In this document: in pieces, positions 36,603-46,425 of the stretch
Layout of the letters: each line of letters begins with the position of its first letter
Position numbering within the stretch: the stretch's first letter is position 1
The notes under the pieces: model-generated
The model's database searches: none
Told to the model about the DNA's origin: nothing
Seen by the model: only the letters and a program-made list of their open reading frames with translations
Translations under genes and position numbers: made by a program
NCBI RefSeq assembly: GCF_900115265.1
Contig: NZ_FOVU01000003.1
Location: 1-64,000 of the forward strand
Length of the DNA stretch: 64,000 nt
From: Bradyrhizobium sp. Ghvi
GTDB taxonomy: Bacteria; Pseudomonadota; Alphaproteobacteria; Rhizobiales; Xanthobacteraceae
Direction of reading: 5' to 3'

Positions 36603-38105
36603 ATGTCCCTTTCCTTTACCAACAGCATTGCCGCGCAGGGCCGCGCACGGGCTCTGGTGCCGTTATGTGTCGGTGCGGGCGCCTATCTGTTCTTCCTCTA
36701 TTTCGGCGACACGCTGCTTCAGGACTCCGACTCGTTCTGGCAGATCAAGATCGGTCAGTGGATCGTCGATCACCACGCCCTGCCCTATACCGATTTCTAT
36801 TCCTTCACCCGACCTGGCGAGCCCTGGATTTCGACCTCGTGGCTGTCGCAAGTCCTGTTCGCCGCCTCCTATGCGCAATGGGACTGGGCCGGCCCCGTGG
36901 TTCTTACCCTGCTTGCGATTGCGGCGTCGGCGGCGATTCTGGTTTATCTGCTCGACGCGAATCTCGAAATTCCGCGCTCGGTGCTGTTCGCGATGCTGGC
37001 GATCGTGCTGTCGCTGCACCACATCCTGGCGCGCCCGCACATGCTGGCGCTGCCGGTGATGATCGCTTGGGTCGGCGTGCTGATGAATGCGGCCGACCGC
37101 AAGGTCGCACCGTCCTGGGTCTGGCTGCCGCTGATGTCGCTGTGGGCGAACCTGCATGGCGGCTTCGTGCTCGGCCTGGCGCTGATCGGCCCGATGGCGA
37201 TCGAAGCCATCTGGACGCTGGAATCCGGCGAGCAGGTCCGGCTGCTCGCGCGCTGGTTCGTGTTCGGCGTCGCCGCGATGGCGGCCGCCTGCGTCACGCC
37301 GTATGGCTGGCGCACGCTGCTGGGCGCGACCAACATCCTCAATCTCGGCGAGCTGCTGTCGGTCATCTCCGAATGGACGCCGGCGAATTTCGCTTCGTTC
37401 TCCGCGTTCGAAGCCGCGATCCTCGGCCTCATCGCGCTCGGTCTGTTTCGCGGCCTGACACTGTCGCCGCCGCGCATCCTGCTGATCCTGCTTTTCACCT
37501 GGATGGGGCTCACCCATGTCCGGAGCATCGAGGCCTTTGCCTTTCTGGTGCCGCTCGTGCTGGCCAAGCCCCTCGGCGAAGGATCGCCGCTGCCGCAGCT
37601 CGACGCGCTGGCTACGCAAAGCTGGGCGGCGCGCTACGTCACCATCATGGGCGCACTGATGATCGCGGTCGCGATCTGGACCTCGACCTCGATCTACATG
37701 TCGCATCACCGCTTCACCTTCACGGTGGACCAGACGCCGGTCGCCGCCGTCGACCTGCTCCGGGAACGCAAGGCGCAGCGTGTCTTCAACGGCTACCAGT
37801 TCGGCGGCTATCTGATCTCGCGCGACGTGCCGGTGTTCGTCGATGGCCGCGCCGAGCTCTATGGCGAAAAATTCGTGATGGACTTCTTCAAGGCCGCCGA
37901 GGGCAAGAGGCCCGACTTGCTGCCGCGCCTGCTGGACGAGTACAAGATCGACGCGACGCTGCTGGGAGCCGATACGCCGGCTCCGCAGATCCTGGATCAC
38001 CTCAAGGGCTGGAAGCGGCTCTATGCCGACAACGTCGCCGTGATTCATGTGCGCGATGACCAGCCGGGCACGGGCAACGCGCCGATGTCCGCGCAGTCGA
38101 ATTGA
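36603..38105 (+). CDS. Polytopic GT-C-like membrane protein
   Basis: 500 residues: about 10-11 helices then a soluble C-terminal domain of ~130 residues. The first periplasmic loop (LLQDSDSFWQIKIGQWIVDH, then RPGEPWISTSWLSQVLF) has the D-x-D-x-x-W arrangement and aromatic residues seen in GT-C-type enzymes; NLHGGF and the TPYGW motif are also seen in related bacterial membrane proteins. Start ATG 36603 has GAGG upstream. Its stop overlaps the start of the next gene by four bases, so both are made together. No exact family or substrate recognised. Confidence 0.75.
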   Translation: MSLSFTNSIAAQGRARALVPLCVGAGAYLFFLYFGDTLLQDSDSFWQIKIGQWIVDHHALPYTDFYSFTRPGEPWISTSWLSQVLFAASYAQWDWAGPVVLTLLAIAASAAILVYLLDANLEIPRSVLFAMLAIVLSLHHILARPHMLALPVMIAWVGVLMNAADRKVAPSWVWLPLMSLWANLHGGFVLGLALIGPMAIEAIWTLESGEQVRLLARWFVFGVAAMAAACVTPYGWRTLLGATNILNLGELLSVISEWTPANFASFSAFEAAILGLIALGLFRGLTLSPPRILLILLFTWMGLTHVRSIEAFAFLVPLVLAKPLGEGSPLPQLDALATQSWAARYVTIMGALMIAVAIWTSTSIYMSHHRFTFTVDQTPVAAVDLLRERKAQRVFNGYQFGGYLISRDVPVFVDGRAELYGEKFVMDFFKAAEGKRPDLLPRLLDEYKIDATLLGADTPAPQILDHLKGWKRLYADNVAVIHVRDDQPGTGNAPMSAQSN

Positions 38106-39922
38106 ACCGCCGGACGATGTCGCCGCTCGTGCCACCGACCGGGCAAGGATCGACCGCGGCGCCGAAGCCTGCGATCGTGTTCATGATCGCCTGGGCGGTC
38201 ATCGTGGCGGCGCTCGGCCTTCCCGCGATCAAGACCGGCGTGTTCGACGCGCTGTCGACCGACGACGCCATGCGCCTGGTCGAAGTGCGCGATCTTCTGG
38301 TCGGCCAGGGCTGGTTCGACCTGACCCAATACCGGCTCGACCCGCCCGGGATTGCCATGCACTGGTCCCGCATCGTCGATGCGCCGCTGGCCATGCTGAT
38401 CCTCCTTTTCCGCCCACTGCTCGGCCAGCACCAGGCCGAAGCGCTCACGCTGGTACTGTGGCCCTCGCTGTTGATCGGCGCCGCGCTTTGGCTTGCAGCG
38501 GCGATCGCAAGTCAGGCAGGCGCCCCGGCAGACAGGCCGCGGACACGGCTTGCGGCCATTCTGGTCACGGCGCTTGCGATCCCGGCCCTGATCCACTTCC
38601 GTGCCGGCGCGATCGATCATCACAATCTGCAGATGGTGCTGCTGCTCGGCTTCGTGCTTTGCGTTTCCGATTCCGAACACCATCCGGCCAGGGCGGCCAT
38701 GGCGGGATTCCTCGCGGCGCTTTCGCTGTCGATCGGATTGGAAATGCTCCCCGCCATCGCCGTGGCGAGCGCGGCCGTGGCGGCGCTTCTGGTGTGGAAA
38801 GGCACCGATGTCCTGCGTCCCGTCTGCGCCTTTGGTGCAAGCCTGACCGTCTCGTCATTGCTGCTGGCGCAGCTGCTGCTCCCGATGGGCAGTCTCTTCG
38901 ATCCGGTCTGCGATGCCTTCGGCGGCCCCATCCTGCTGCTGTGCGCGGGCGGCGGCATCGCGCTGCTCGCGGTTGCCGGCGTGAGCCATCTGCGCCAGGG
39001 CTCGTGGACGCGGCTGACGGCGAGCGCGCTCGCCGGCGCGCTCCTGCTGGGCGCGTTCTTCAAGTCGTACCCGGGCTGCGTGGCGTCACCTTATGCGCAG
39101 GTCGATCCCCTGCTCGTCAGCTTCTGGCTTGGCCGCGTCGCCGAAACCATGCCGGTGAGCGAAGTGGCCCAGCTGCAGCCGCAGAAACTGCTGGGCTATT
39201 ATGCGTTCCCATTGCTGTCGCTCGGCCTGTGTGTTGCGGCCGTGATCGGCTGCAGCCCGCAAGCGCGCTTTCGTTGGATCGTCTCGACCATCACGCTCGC
39301 AGCGCTGTTCGGCGTGAGCCTGTGGGAATTGCGCGGCGCCGCTGCCGCCAACATCGTTGCTGCGCCGCTATGCGTCGCCGGAATCGTCAGGCTTCGCACC
39401 AATGTCGTGGCGGGTTGGCGGCTGGTCCGTGTCGCGCTGCTCGTGTCGCCCGCCACGCTTGGCGGCATCGGCTTGGCGGTCTGGCCGGCACTCGCCGCCC
39501 GCACGGCCGGGCCTGGGATCGCGACGCCCGATCTCGGCACGTCCTGCCAGACCATCTCCAGCGTCGCGCCGCTCGCCGACCTGCCGCCCGGGTGGGTGAT
39601 GGCGCCAATCGATTCCGGTCCTGCGATCCTCGCCGCCACAGAACACTCCGTCTTTGCCGGTCCCTACCACCGCAACAATGACGGCAACCTCGTCATGGTG
39701 CACACGATGATGGATACACCGCAAGCCGCGCGCGACATGCTCCGCGCCCGGGAGGTCGACTACATCCTGACATGCAACGGCTCTGTCGATCAGCAGGACC
39801 TCGTGCGCCTCGCGCCTGGTGGTCTCGCCGCGCAGCTCGGCCGCGGCGAAGCTCCGGATTATCTGGAGCCGGTACAGACGGTATCGAAACCAGGCTGGAC
39901 CGTCTGGCGCGTGCACAAGTAA
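38102..39922 (+). CDS. Polytopic GT-C-like membrane protein, partner of the 36603 gene
   Basis: 606 residues, about 11-12 helices and a soluble C-terminal ~130 residues. The first loop has STDDAMRLVEVRDLLVGQGW with an acidic pair, and a later loop reads HFRAGAIDHHNLQM, an R-x-x-x-I-D-H-H arrangement that recalls the R...D site of STT3/PglB-type oligosaccharyltransferases. That is motif resemblance only. Start TTG 38102 overlaps the previous stop (TTGA); ATG 38117 is equally possible. Translational coupling suggests the two membrane proteins work together. Confidence 0.75.
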   Translation: MNRRTMSPLVPPTGQGSTAAPKPAIVFMIAWAVIVAALGLPAIKTGVFDALSTDDAMRLVEVRDLLVGQGWFDLTQYRLDPPGIAMHWSRIVDAPLAMLILLFRPLLGQHQAEALTLVLWPSLLIGAALWLAAAIASQAGAPADRPRTRLAAILVTALAIPALIHFRAGAIDHHNLQMVLLLGFVLCVSDSEHHPARAAMAGFLAALSLSIGLEMLPAIAVASAAVAALLVWKGTDVLRPVCAFGASLTVSSLLLAQLLLPMGSLFDPVCDAFGGPILLLCAGGGIALLAVAGVSHLRQGSWTRLTASALAGALLLGAFFKSYPGCVASPYAQVDPLLVSFWLGRVAETMPVSEVAQLQPQKLLGYYAFPLLSLGLCVAAVIGCSPQARFRWIVSTITLAALFGVSLWELRGAAAANIVAAPLCVAGIVRLRTNVVAGWRLVRVALLVSPATLGGIGLAVWPALAARTAGPGIATPDLGTSCQTISSVAPLADLPPGWVMAPIDSGPAILAATEHSVFAGPYHRNNDGNLVMVHTMMDTPQAARDMLRAREVDYILTCNGSVDQQDLVRLAPGGLAAQLGRGEAPDYLEPVQTVSKPGWTVWRVHK

Positions 39923-40002
39923 GGGAGCGCGAGCCAGGCGAGCCGGATGCCTGGCGGCATCGTCGAGAGAGCACTTGCGCGGACTGATACCCCTCCGGCA
40001 TC

Positions 40003-40362
40003 ATGGAGGCGGAGGCTCGTTTCTTTGTGTCATTGAAAAATCCGGACGCAGTTGCTGCCATCGTGTCGGCGCTTCGTCACGTCCACGGCGACGACGTCGC
40101 GCGACTGATGCTGGTCGAAGGCATGAGCCTGGCCAATTTGCTCGATGCGATGTTCTCGGCGCCGCTGACGCACCGCGAGGCTGTCCGGGCGATCACCGAC
40201 GGGCTCGATGATTTCGTGATCACGCCGGAGTTGGGGCTCGTGTGGCATCTCAAATACATCTACGGGGACGAACCCGGCTCCCTGCATGTCGTGGACATGG
40301 AGATCGCCACGCCTGATGGCACGCTGGCGAGCCAGGACGTATGGCTTCGGTTGGCGTCGTGA
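40003..40362 (+). CDS. Hypothetical soluble protein
   Basis: 119 residues, no recognised family. It has a helix-rich N-terminal half (AVAAIVSALRHVHGDDVARL) and a strand-rich C-terminal half (VWHLKYIYGDEPGSLHVVDM). Start ATG 40003 is uncertain but the frame has native codon use. It stands alone between the GT-C pair and a repeat-bearing region. No function assigned. Confidence 0.6.
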   Translation: MEAEARFFVSLKNPDAVAAIVSALRHVHGDDVARLMLVEGMSLANLLDAMFSAPLTHREAVRAITDGLDDFVITPELGLVWHLKYIYGDEPGSLHVVDMEIATPDGTLASQDVWLRLAS

Positions 40363-40402
40363 GATGGGAGCCGGTGCGACGAAGTGAGCCGCGCATCGCT
40401 CT

Positions 40403-40547
40403 CATGTCCCGGACGCGCTGCAACGCGCGCGTTGCCGCGCAGAGCCGGGACAGAAAGCCCCAAGCGAGATCGCGGAAGGATGGGCCCCGGCTCTGCAGCG
40501 CACCACGTCGCAAGGGCGACGCGCTGCGCTGCGTCCGGGGCACGAGG
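40403..40547. repeat. Bradyrhizobium-type intergenic palindromic repeat (GTCCGGGACGC type)
   Basis: Contains CATGTCCCGGACGCGCTGC, GCAGAGCCGGGAC and GCTGCGTCCGGGGCACGAG in alternating orientation, forming several nested stems. A related copy is at 53798-53889. Confidence 0.7.
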
Positions 40548-40576
40548 GCTGAGTTGTGGCGCATCTGCATCCACAT

Positions 40577-40641
40577 CGTCATTGCGAGCGCAGCTATCGC
40601 GGGTCGGCAAAGCGCAGCGTGCCCACCCTACGAGAGCGGAG
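40577..40641. repeat. Short intergenic repeat (CGTCATTGCGAGC / GTGCCCACCCTACG type)
   Basis: Fragments of two motifs that I recall as frequent between genes in this genus: CGTCATTGCGAGCGCAG and AAGCGCAGCGTGCCCACCCTACG. Part of the 279-base gap between the hypothetical gene and DUF3052. Confidence 0.5.
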
Positions 40642-41061
40642 TTACTCGACGACCTTCGCGCGGTCCTTCACGGGAATCACGAGCTTCAGGCCGGACCAGA
40701 CGTCGCTCACGGCGCAGATCTTGATATCGACGAGGCCATTGGCGAGCGCGGTCTCGCGCACCAGGGCTTCGGTGACATCGGTCGCGACGCCTGAGGCCTT
40801 CTTCGGCCAGGACGCCCAGATCATGCCGTCGGGTGCGATCGCCTTGCGGTAGCTGCGCAGTTTGGTGCCGAGGCCCTTCGCCTCGGCTGCGAAGAGATGC
40901 ACCATGTCGAGCGGCGCCTTGGCGGTGCTCGCGATGCTCACCCCGTCAGGCAGTTCGCCAACGAGATCGCGATAGGGCGCGCTAAGGCCGTCCACGAAAA
41001 TACAAAAGCCCGGCTTGATGCCGAGCTTTTGCACTAACGGTTTGCCGGACGTGCCGGCCAT
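40642..41061 (-). CDS. DUF3052-family protein
   Basis: 139 residues. The pattern MVHLFAAEAKGLGTKLRSYR, then IAPDGMIWASWPKKASGVATD and VDIKICAVSDVWSGLKLVIP matches DUF3052, a family of unknown function often annotated near DNA-repair or stress genes. Soluble. Start ATG 41061. It follows ftsH by 12 bases on the same strand, so it is probably in the ftsH transcript. Confidence 0.87.
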   Translation of the reverse strand: MAGTSGKPLVQKLGIKPGFCIFVDGLSAPYRDLVGELPDGVSIASTAKAPLDMVHLFAAEAKGLGTKLRSYRKAIAPDGMIWASWPKKASGVATDVTEALVRETALANGLVDIKICAVSDVWSGLKLVIPVKDRAKVVE

Positions 41062-41073
41062 GAGGCGCAGCCG

Positions 41074-42999
41074 TTATGCCTGCGGCTGCGGCTCCAGACC
41101 GGGATCCGCATCGGGTCGTGGGCGCGGCGACTTGCCGGCCGGCGGCACGGCGGAGGCACGGGGCGTTGCCGGCTCGAGCACGGACTCGCGGTTCGGCTTC
41201 TTGCCCTTGAGCAAATCGACGATTTCGTCACCGCTCAGGGTCTCGAACTCGAGCAGGCCCTTGGCCAGGGCTTCGAGATCGGCGTGCTTCTCGGTGAGGA
41301 TGCGGGTCGCCTCCTTGTAGCCTTCCTCGACCAGGCGGCGGATCTCGGAGTCGATCTTCTGCACGGTCGCTTCAGAGGCGTTCTGCGTCCGCGACACCGA
41401 CATGCCCAAGAACACTTCGTCCTGGTTCTCACCATAGGAGACCGTGCCGAGCTCTTCCGACAGGCCCCAGCGCGTCACCATCATGCGGGCCAGGCGCGTG
41501 GCCTGCTCGATGTCGGAGGCGGCGCCCGAGGTCACCTTCTCGCGGCCGAAGATCAGCTCTTCGGCGACGCGGCCGCCCATCATGATGGCGAGCCGCGAGG
41601 TCATCTGCTCCAGGGACATCGACAGCTTGTCGCGCTCGGGGAGCTGCATGACCATGCCGAGCGCACGGCCGCGCGGAATGATGGTCGCCTTGTGGATCGG
41701 ATCGGTCGCGGGCACGTTGAGGCCGACGATGGCGTGGCCGCCTTCGTGATAGGCCGTGAGAAGCTTCTCTTCCTCGGTCATGACGAGCGACTTGCGCTCG
41801 GCGCCCATCATCACCTTGTCCTTGGCCTCCTCGAACTCGGCCTGGGTCACCATGCGCTTGTTGCGACGGGCGGCGGTCAAAGCGGCTTCGTTGACGAGGT
41901 TCATCAGGTCGGCGCCGGAGAAGCCCGGCGTGCCGCGCGCGATGGTCTTGAGGTTGATATCCGGCGCCAGCGGCACCTTGCGGACGTGAACCTTCAGGAT
42001 CTGCTCGCGGCCGACGACGTCGGGGTTCGGCACCACGACCTGACGGTCGAAGCGGCCGGGACGCAGCAGCGCGGGATCGAGCACGTCAGGACGGTTGGTC
42101 GCGGCGATCAGGATCACGCCCTCGTTCGCCTCGAAGCCGTCCATCTCGACCAGCAGCTGGTTCAGCGTCTGCTCGCGCTCGTCATTGCCGCCGCCGAGAC
42201 CGGCGCCACGATGACGACCGACCGCGTCGATTTCGTCGATGAAGATGATGCAAGGCGCGTTCTTCTTGGCCTGCTCGAACATGTCGCGGACACGGCTCGC
42301 GCCGACGCCGACGAACATCTCGACAAAGTCCGAACCCGAAATGGTGAAGAACGGCACGTTGGCTTCGCCCGCGACCGCACGCGCGATCAGGGTCTTACCG
42401 GTGCCGGGAGGGCCGACCAGCAGCACGCCGCGCGGAATGCGGCCGCCGAGGCGCTGGAATTTGCCGGGGTCGCGGAGGAATTCGACGATCTCCTGCAGGT
42501 CCTGCTTGGCCTCGTCGACGCCGGCGACGTCCTCGAAGGTGACGCGGCCATGCGCTTCGGTCAGCATCTTCGCGCGCGACTTGCCAAAGCCCATCGCCTT
42601 GCCGGCGCCGCCCTGCATCTGCCTGGACAGGAAGATCCAGACGCCGATCAGCGCGATGAACGGCAGCCAGGAGACCAGCAGCGAGACGAACCACGGCACG
42701 TTGTCGCCCGGCGGCTTGGCCGTGATCTGCACCTTGCTGTCATACAGGCGCTTCACCAGCGTCGGATCGTTCGGCGCATAGGTCTGGAAGCTCGAGCCGT
42801 TGGTGAAGGTGCCGTGGATGTCAGGCCCCTGGATCACGACGTCGCGCACGTTGCCGCGGTCAACTTCGCTGAGCAGCTGGGAGAAGGCGATGTCCTGCGA
42901 GGAGGCCCGCTGACCCGGATTCTGGAAGAGCGTGAACAACGCCAACAGCAGCAAAACAATGATGACCCAGAGGGCGAAATTGCGCAGATTGGCGTTCAT
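41074..42999 (-). CDS. ftsH: ATP-dependent zinc metalloprotease FtsH
   Basis: 641 residues, membrane-bound quality-control protease. Two N-terminal membrane helices flank a periplasmic domain; the AAA+ part has Walker [10 protein letters not shown] and Walker [12 protein letters not shown], with the SRH region; the zinc site is HEGGHAI with the third ligand further on. The C-terminal ~35 residues are Pro/Ala-rich and beyond the usual end. Start ATG 42999 has AGGAAG upstream. It degrades membrane proteins and regulators such as sigma-32 and LpxC in other proteobacteria. Preceded by tilS on the same strand, as in many alphaproteobacteria. Confidence 0.98.
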   Translation of the reverse strand: MNANLRNFALWVIIVLLLLALFTLFQNPGQRASSQDIAFSQLLSEVDRGNVRDVVIQGPDIHGTFTNGSSFQTYAPNDPTLVKRLYDSKVQITAKPPGDNVPWFVSLLVSWLPFIALIGVWIFLSRQMQGGAGKAMGFGKSRAKMLTEAHGRVTFEDVAGVDEAKQDLQEIVEFLRDPGKFQRLGGRIPRGVLLVGPPGTGKTLIARAVAGEANVPFFTISGSDFVEMFVGVGASRVRDMFEQAKKNAPCIIFIDEIDAVGRHRGAGLGGGNDEREQTLNQLLVEMDGFEANEGVILIAATNRPDVLDPALLRPGRFDRQVVVPNPDVVGREQILKVHVRKVPLAPDINLKTIARGTPGFSGADLMNLVNEAALTAARRNKRMVTQAEFEEAKDKVMMGAERKSLVMTEEEKLLTAYHEGGHAIVGLNVPATDPIHKATIIPRGRALGMVMQLPERDKLSMSLEQMTSRLAIMMGGRVAEELIFGREKVTSGAASDIEQATRLARMMVTRWGLSEELGTVSYGENQDEVFLGMSVSRTQNASEATVQKIDSEIRRLVEEGYKEATRILTEKHADLEALAKGLLEFETLSGDEIVDLLKGKKPNRESVLEPATPRASAVPPAGKSPRPRPDADPGLEPQPQA

Positions 43000-43253
43000 C
43001 GATCTTCCTTCGTGGTCGCGCGGATCGCGGCCTCATCCTTGGGCTCTACGAGGAAATCCCCAAGGAATCCTCATCGTTAGACGCATACAATTTAGGTGCC
43101 GCCCCGGTCGCTGCCAAGGGAACGCGATGGGACTATTTAGCTCATCTTAGCGCGATTCCCGCTGAAATAATGGCGCCCGAGGCGGGGTTTTTCCTGCCTG
43201 GTTAAGGTGTCCTGACGGCAGGCCGCAGAAACAGCCGGTGTCATGATCCGCCC

Positions 43254-44336
43254 TCATTGCCCCCTGAATCCCGCTTTGGACCGCCGGGCCGGCGCAGGCG
43301 CGACGTGGATACGCCCCCCGGCAAGGCTGATCAAGGCTCCCGCAAGGGTCTGCTTCAAAAGGGCACGGTCCTTTGCGCCTGCACGGGGCTTTCCGGTCGT
43401 CGCCAGCTCCACGGCCTGATCCAGCGCGGCCAGGAGCGCCTCGACCTTGCCGAGTTCCGCCGGCCCTTCGTGCCCGTGGGCGTTGATGGCCCGCAGCAGC
43501 AGCCGCAGCCGGACTTCTTCCGGCAGGCTCGCGAAGGACGAGGCCTCGAAGCTGCGAACGCCCGGCTGCGGCGCAGGGCCGCGATCCCGCAGGCGGAGGA
43601 AGCGCTCGGCACCATCGGTCAGCACCTCGACGGCAGCGTTCGCCCGGGCAAGCCGCGCCGAGAGCCGCGCGAAGGTTCTGATATCGCCGCCCTCGGCCGC
43701 GAGTTGCGGCAGCAGCGCCCGCAGCCGCGGCCGCGTGAAAGAGGCGTCGCGGTTGGTGGGATCCTCAACGAAGCCGATCCTGGCGCGCTTCAGCGTCGCG
43801 ATCAGCTGCGATTTGGGCACGTCGAGCAGCGGCCGGGCCAGCACGATGCCGTCGCGCATCGACAGGCGCGCCATCGCCGACAGCCCGGCAATGCCGCTGC
43901 CGCGCAGCAGCCGCATCAGAAGCGTCTCAGCCTGGTCGTCGCGAGTATGGGCGGTCAGCACGTGGCTCGCGCCGGCAATGCGCGCGGCCTGCGCCAGCAG
44001 GCGATAGCGTGCTTCGCGCGCGGCGGCGGGTAATCCCGTCGTCGGCTTGGCGCCGCGCCAGCGCAGCGTCCGGTGGGCAAGGCCGAGCTCGGTCGCGAGC
44101 CGTTTGACCTCGCGCGCCTCGCGCGCCGCCTCCGTCCGCAGGCCATGATCGACGGTGACCACGTAGAGTTCCGGGCCGCGTGCAAGGCTGCGCCGCCAGC
44201 GCGCCGCGAGCCACATCAGCGCGACAGAGTCGGGGCCGCCGGACACCGCGAGCACCAGCGCCGGCGCGTTTCTGAACTCGGCGAAGAGCTGCTTCGCCGC
44301 GCGCGCGGAGATCGGAGAATTGTCGTCGTCTGACAT
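43254..44336 (-). CDS. tilS: tRNA(Ile)-lysidine synthase
   Basis: 360 residues. The PP-loop LAVSGGPDSVALMWLA binds ATP; family blocks HGLRTEAAREAREVKRLA and TAHTRDDQAETLLMRLLRGSG follow. It adds lysine to the wobble cytidine of the CAU-anticodon tRNA(Ile) so that it reads AUA. It lacks the long C-terminal domain of the E. coli enzyme, as do other short forms. Part of the run pal - cpoB - tilS - ftsH, the usual alphaproteobacterial order. Confidence 0.96.
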   Translation of the reverse strand: MSDDDNSPISARAAKQLFAEFRNAPALVLAVSGGPDSVALMWLAARWRRSLARGPELYVVTVDHGLRTEAAREAREVKRLATELGLAHRTLRWRGAKPTTGLPAAAREARYRLLAQAARIAGASHVLTAHTRDDQAETLLMRLLRGSGIAGLSAMARLSMRDGIVLARPLLDVPKSQLIATLKRARIGFVEDPTNRDASFTRPRLRALLPQLAAEGGDIRTFARLSARLARANAAVEVLTDGAERFLRLRDRGPAPQPGVRSFEASSFASLPEEVRLRLLLRAINAHGHEGPAELGKVEALLAALDQAVELATTGKPRAGAKDRALLKQTLAGALISLAGGRIHVAPAPARRSKAGFRGQ

Positions 44337-44438
44337 GACGCGGCCCTGGCAGCAGCGAATGGCGGCGCAAGTCTAGCGCAGCATCGTCCGCGTTGTCAGC
44401 GTCCGCACGGTGCGATCGGTCGCGAGCGCCGCCCGCGA

Positions 44439-44473
44439 TGCTTCACCTCTCCCCGCTGGGGAGAGGTGAAGCA
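44439..44473 (-). terminator. 16-bp perfect hairpin after cpoB
   Basis: TGCTTCACCTCTCCCC, loop GCT, and the exact reverse complement, 25 bases downstream of the cpoB stop. No T-run follows on the minus strand, and the CTCTCCCC...GGGGAGAG form recurs between genes in this genus, so it may be a repeat that doubles as a terminator. Confidence 0.6.
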
Positions 44474-44498
44474 CGATGCGCGCGCCAAGTCTAACTCT

Positions 44499-45521
44499 CT
44501 AGCACTTCACCCGCTTCTGCTCGCGGTCGACGGCGGCTTTCACGCCGGCCGAGGCCCGTGGATATTTGCGGCCCACCTCGCCGAAGGCGGCGCAGGCTGC
44601 TTCCTTCTCCTTCAGCGCGGCGAGCGACTGACCGAGCCGCAGCAGCGCATCCGGCGCCTTGGCCGATTTGTCGTATTTGGTGGTGACGGCGAGGAAGGAT
44701 TCGGCGGCATCGCGATATTGCTGGCGCTGGAAATAACTTTCGCCGAGCCAGTATTGCGCATCGCCGAGCAGCGGGTCGTTAGGATATTTGGCTGCGAAAT
44801 TCTTCATGGTCTGCTCGGCCAGCGCATAGTCCTTGCGCTGCATGTAGCCGATGCCGAGATCGAACTCGTCGCGCGGTGTGGCCGAGGGCGGCAATGTCGC
44901 GAGCGCGGGGCCACCACCTTGCGCGGGACTGCCTTGCTGGGCCGGCGGATAGCCCTGCTGGGCGGGTGGATAGGCTGGCTGGGTCGGCGCTGCGGCTTGC
45001 GGATAACGGCCGCCATTGGCGCTCAGATCGAGCGGCTGCTGACCACCGCCGAGCGCGCGCGGCGCGCCTGGCGCATTCGGATTCTGGTTCGGGTCGAACG
45101 CATCGCCGCGGCGGCGGCTGCCGGGAGCGCCGGGGCCCGGCTGCTCCTGGACGATCGGTGCGGGAGAGGCGATCTGCGGCTGTTCGTAATTCGGCTGCAT
45201 GGCCTGCTGCTGCGGCGGCGGCTGGCGATAGCCGGGGGCGACCGGGTTCGGTGCGATCTGGGCCGGCGGCATCGCGGCGACATTGGGCGCCTGCCCGGGC
45301 GCGCCTTGCGCCCCGCCCTCGAGCTGGCGGATGCGATCCTCGAGCTGGCGGTTGCGATATTGCAGCTCTTCGTTCTGGCCGGTGAGCTGGCGCAGCTGGT
45401 TCTCCAGCCGCTCGATCCGCATCTCCGGATCATCGTCCTGCTGGGCGAAGACGGGCGTGCACAAGGGGAGCAGCGCGGCGATGGCCACGGTGCCGGTAAA
45501 GACCTTAAATCTGGATGACAT
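44499..45521 (-). CDS. cpoB: Tol-Pal cell-division coordinator CpoB (YbgF)
   Basis: 340 residues. A signal peptide (VFTGTVAIAALLPLCTPVFA-Q) is followed by a coiled coil (EMRIERLENQLRQLTGQNEE), a Pro/Gln-rich linker (~90-215) and C-terminal TPR-like repeats (DFDLGIGYMQRKDYALAEQT-type helices). CpoB links Tol-Pal constriction to peptidoglycan synthesis. Start ATG 45521 (MSSRFKV); the frame is open upstream without family similarity. Follows pal on the same strand. Confidence 0.94.
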   Translation of the reverse strand: MSSRFKVFTGTVAIAALLPLCTPVFAQQDDDPEMRIERLENQLRQLTGQNEELQYRNRQLEDRIRQLEGGAQGAPGQAPNVAAMPPAQIAPNPVAPGYRQPPPQQQAMQPNYEQPQIASPAPIVQEQPGPGAPGSRRRGDAFDPNQNPNAPGAPRALGGGQQPLDLSANGGRYPQAAAPTQPAYPPAQQGYPPAQQGSPAQGGGPALATLPPSATPRDEFDLGIGYMQRKDYALAEQTMKNFAAKYPNDPLLGDAQYWLGESYFQRQQYRDAAESFLAVTTKYDKSAKAPDALLRLGQSLAALKEKEAACAAFGEVGRKYPRASAGVKAAVDREQKRVKC

Positions 45522-45647
45522 CTTGCCCTGACGACGAAAGCGAAATGGCCTGCGACGGAACATGCGACGCGCCACACATTGAAGGGGAGTACGCCAAAAC
45601 TGTGGCTGCCACCAAGGGGTTTTAAATCACAGGTCGCTGAAACGAAA

Positions 45648-45669
45648 CCGGCGCCCGTGAGGGCGCCGG
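45648..45669 (-). terminator. Terminator of pal
   Basis: 9-bp stem CCGGCGCCC / GGGCGCCGG with a GTGA loop; on the minus strand TTTCGTTT follows. It lies between pal and cpoB, so cpoB may need its own promoter or read-through. Confidence 0.85.
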
Positions 45670-45706
45670 CATATTCGGTTTGCAAAGATGAACGGCGCCT
45701 GAAGCC

Positions 45707-46195
45707 TCAGGAGCTGGCGTTCAGCACGGTCACGGCACGACGGTTCTGCGACCAGCAGGAGATGTCGTTACACACGGCCACCGGGCGTTCCTTGCCGTAG
45801 GAGATCGTGCGCATGCGGTTCGGATCGATGCCGCGCGAGGTGAGGAACGAGCGCACCGACTGGGCGCGGCGTGCGCCGAGCGCGATGTTGTATTCGCGGG
45901 TGCCGCGCTCGTCGGCGTGACCTTCGATGGTGAAGGAGTAGCGCGGATAGGTCTGCAGCCACTGCGCCTGCTTCTCGAGGGTCACGATCGCCTGCGGGGT
46001 CAGATCGGTCTGGTCGCTCTCGAAGAACACGCGATCGCCCACGTTCACCACGAAGTCCTGCTGGCTGCCGGGCGTCGCGGCGCTCGCATTGGCGTCCAGG
46101 CCCGCGTTCTGCTTGGCGCAGGCGCCCATCGACAGCGCGATCGCGACCACTGCAGCCAGCTTCAATCCCTGGAGGATACGCATAGGATTCATCAT
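45707..46195 (-). CDS. pal: Peptidoglycan-associated lipoprotein Pal
   Basis: 162 residues. Lipoprotein signal with lipobox LSMGAC (Cys lipidated), then an OmpA-like peptidoglycan-binding domain with EGHADERGTREYNIALGARR. Anchors the outer membrane to the wall and is pulled by TolB during division. Start ATG 46195 (two Met codons) has GGAGG upstream; the frame remains open further upstream without signal-like sequence. Unusually, it is separated from tolB by two unrelated genes. Confidence 0.97.
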   Translation of the reverse strand: MMNPMRILQGLKLAAVVAIALSMGACAKQNAGLDANASAATPGSQQDFVVNVGDRVFFESDQTDLTPQAIVTLEKQAQWLQTYPRYSFTIEGHADERGTREYNIALGARRAQSVRSFLTSRGIDPNRMRTISYGKERPVAVCNDISCWSQNRRAVTVLNASS

Positions 46196-46425
46196 TCCGG
46201 AGCCTCCACGCTCACGTTCGTCCACTGCTGTCCGGTCTACAGGGGGTTGGTTAAGCGAACGTTCCGTCAACCTTGACGGAACCTTGCTTCAGCCGGTCAA
46301 ATGCCCCCAACCAGCGAAAAGCACCCATCATGGTTAATGGGTTGTAAATGTGGCGCGAGGGTGAAGGCAAGCCGGGTCGACACGCAAAAACGACGATTCC
46401 GCTCGCGTTTTAGCCGATTTTTCCA

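Noticed and set aside
36542..38059. Long alternative plus-strand frame overlapping the 36603 gene
   Set aside because: Arg/Ala/Pro-rich translation typical of an off-frame reading of GC-rich DNA; the 36603 frame has membrane helices and a ribosome site.
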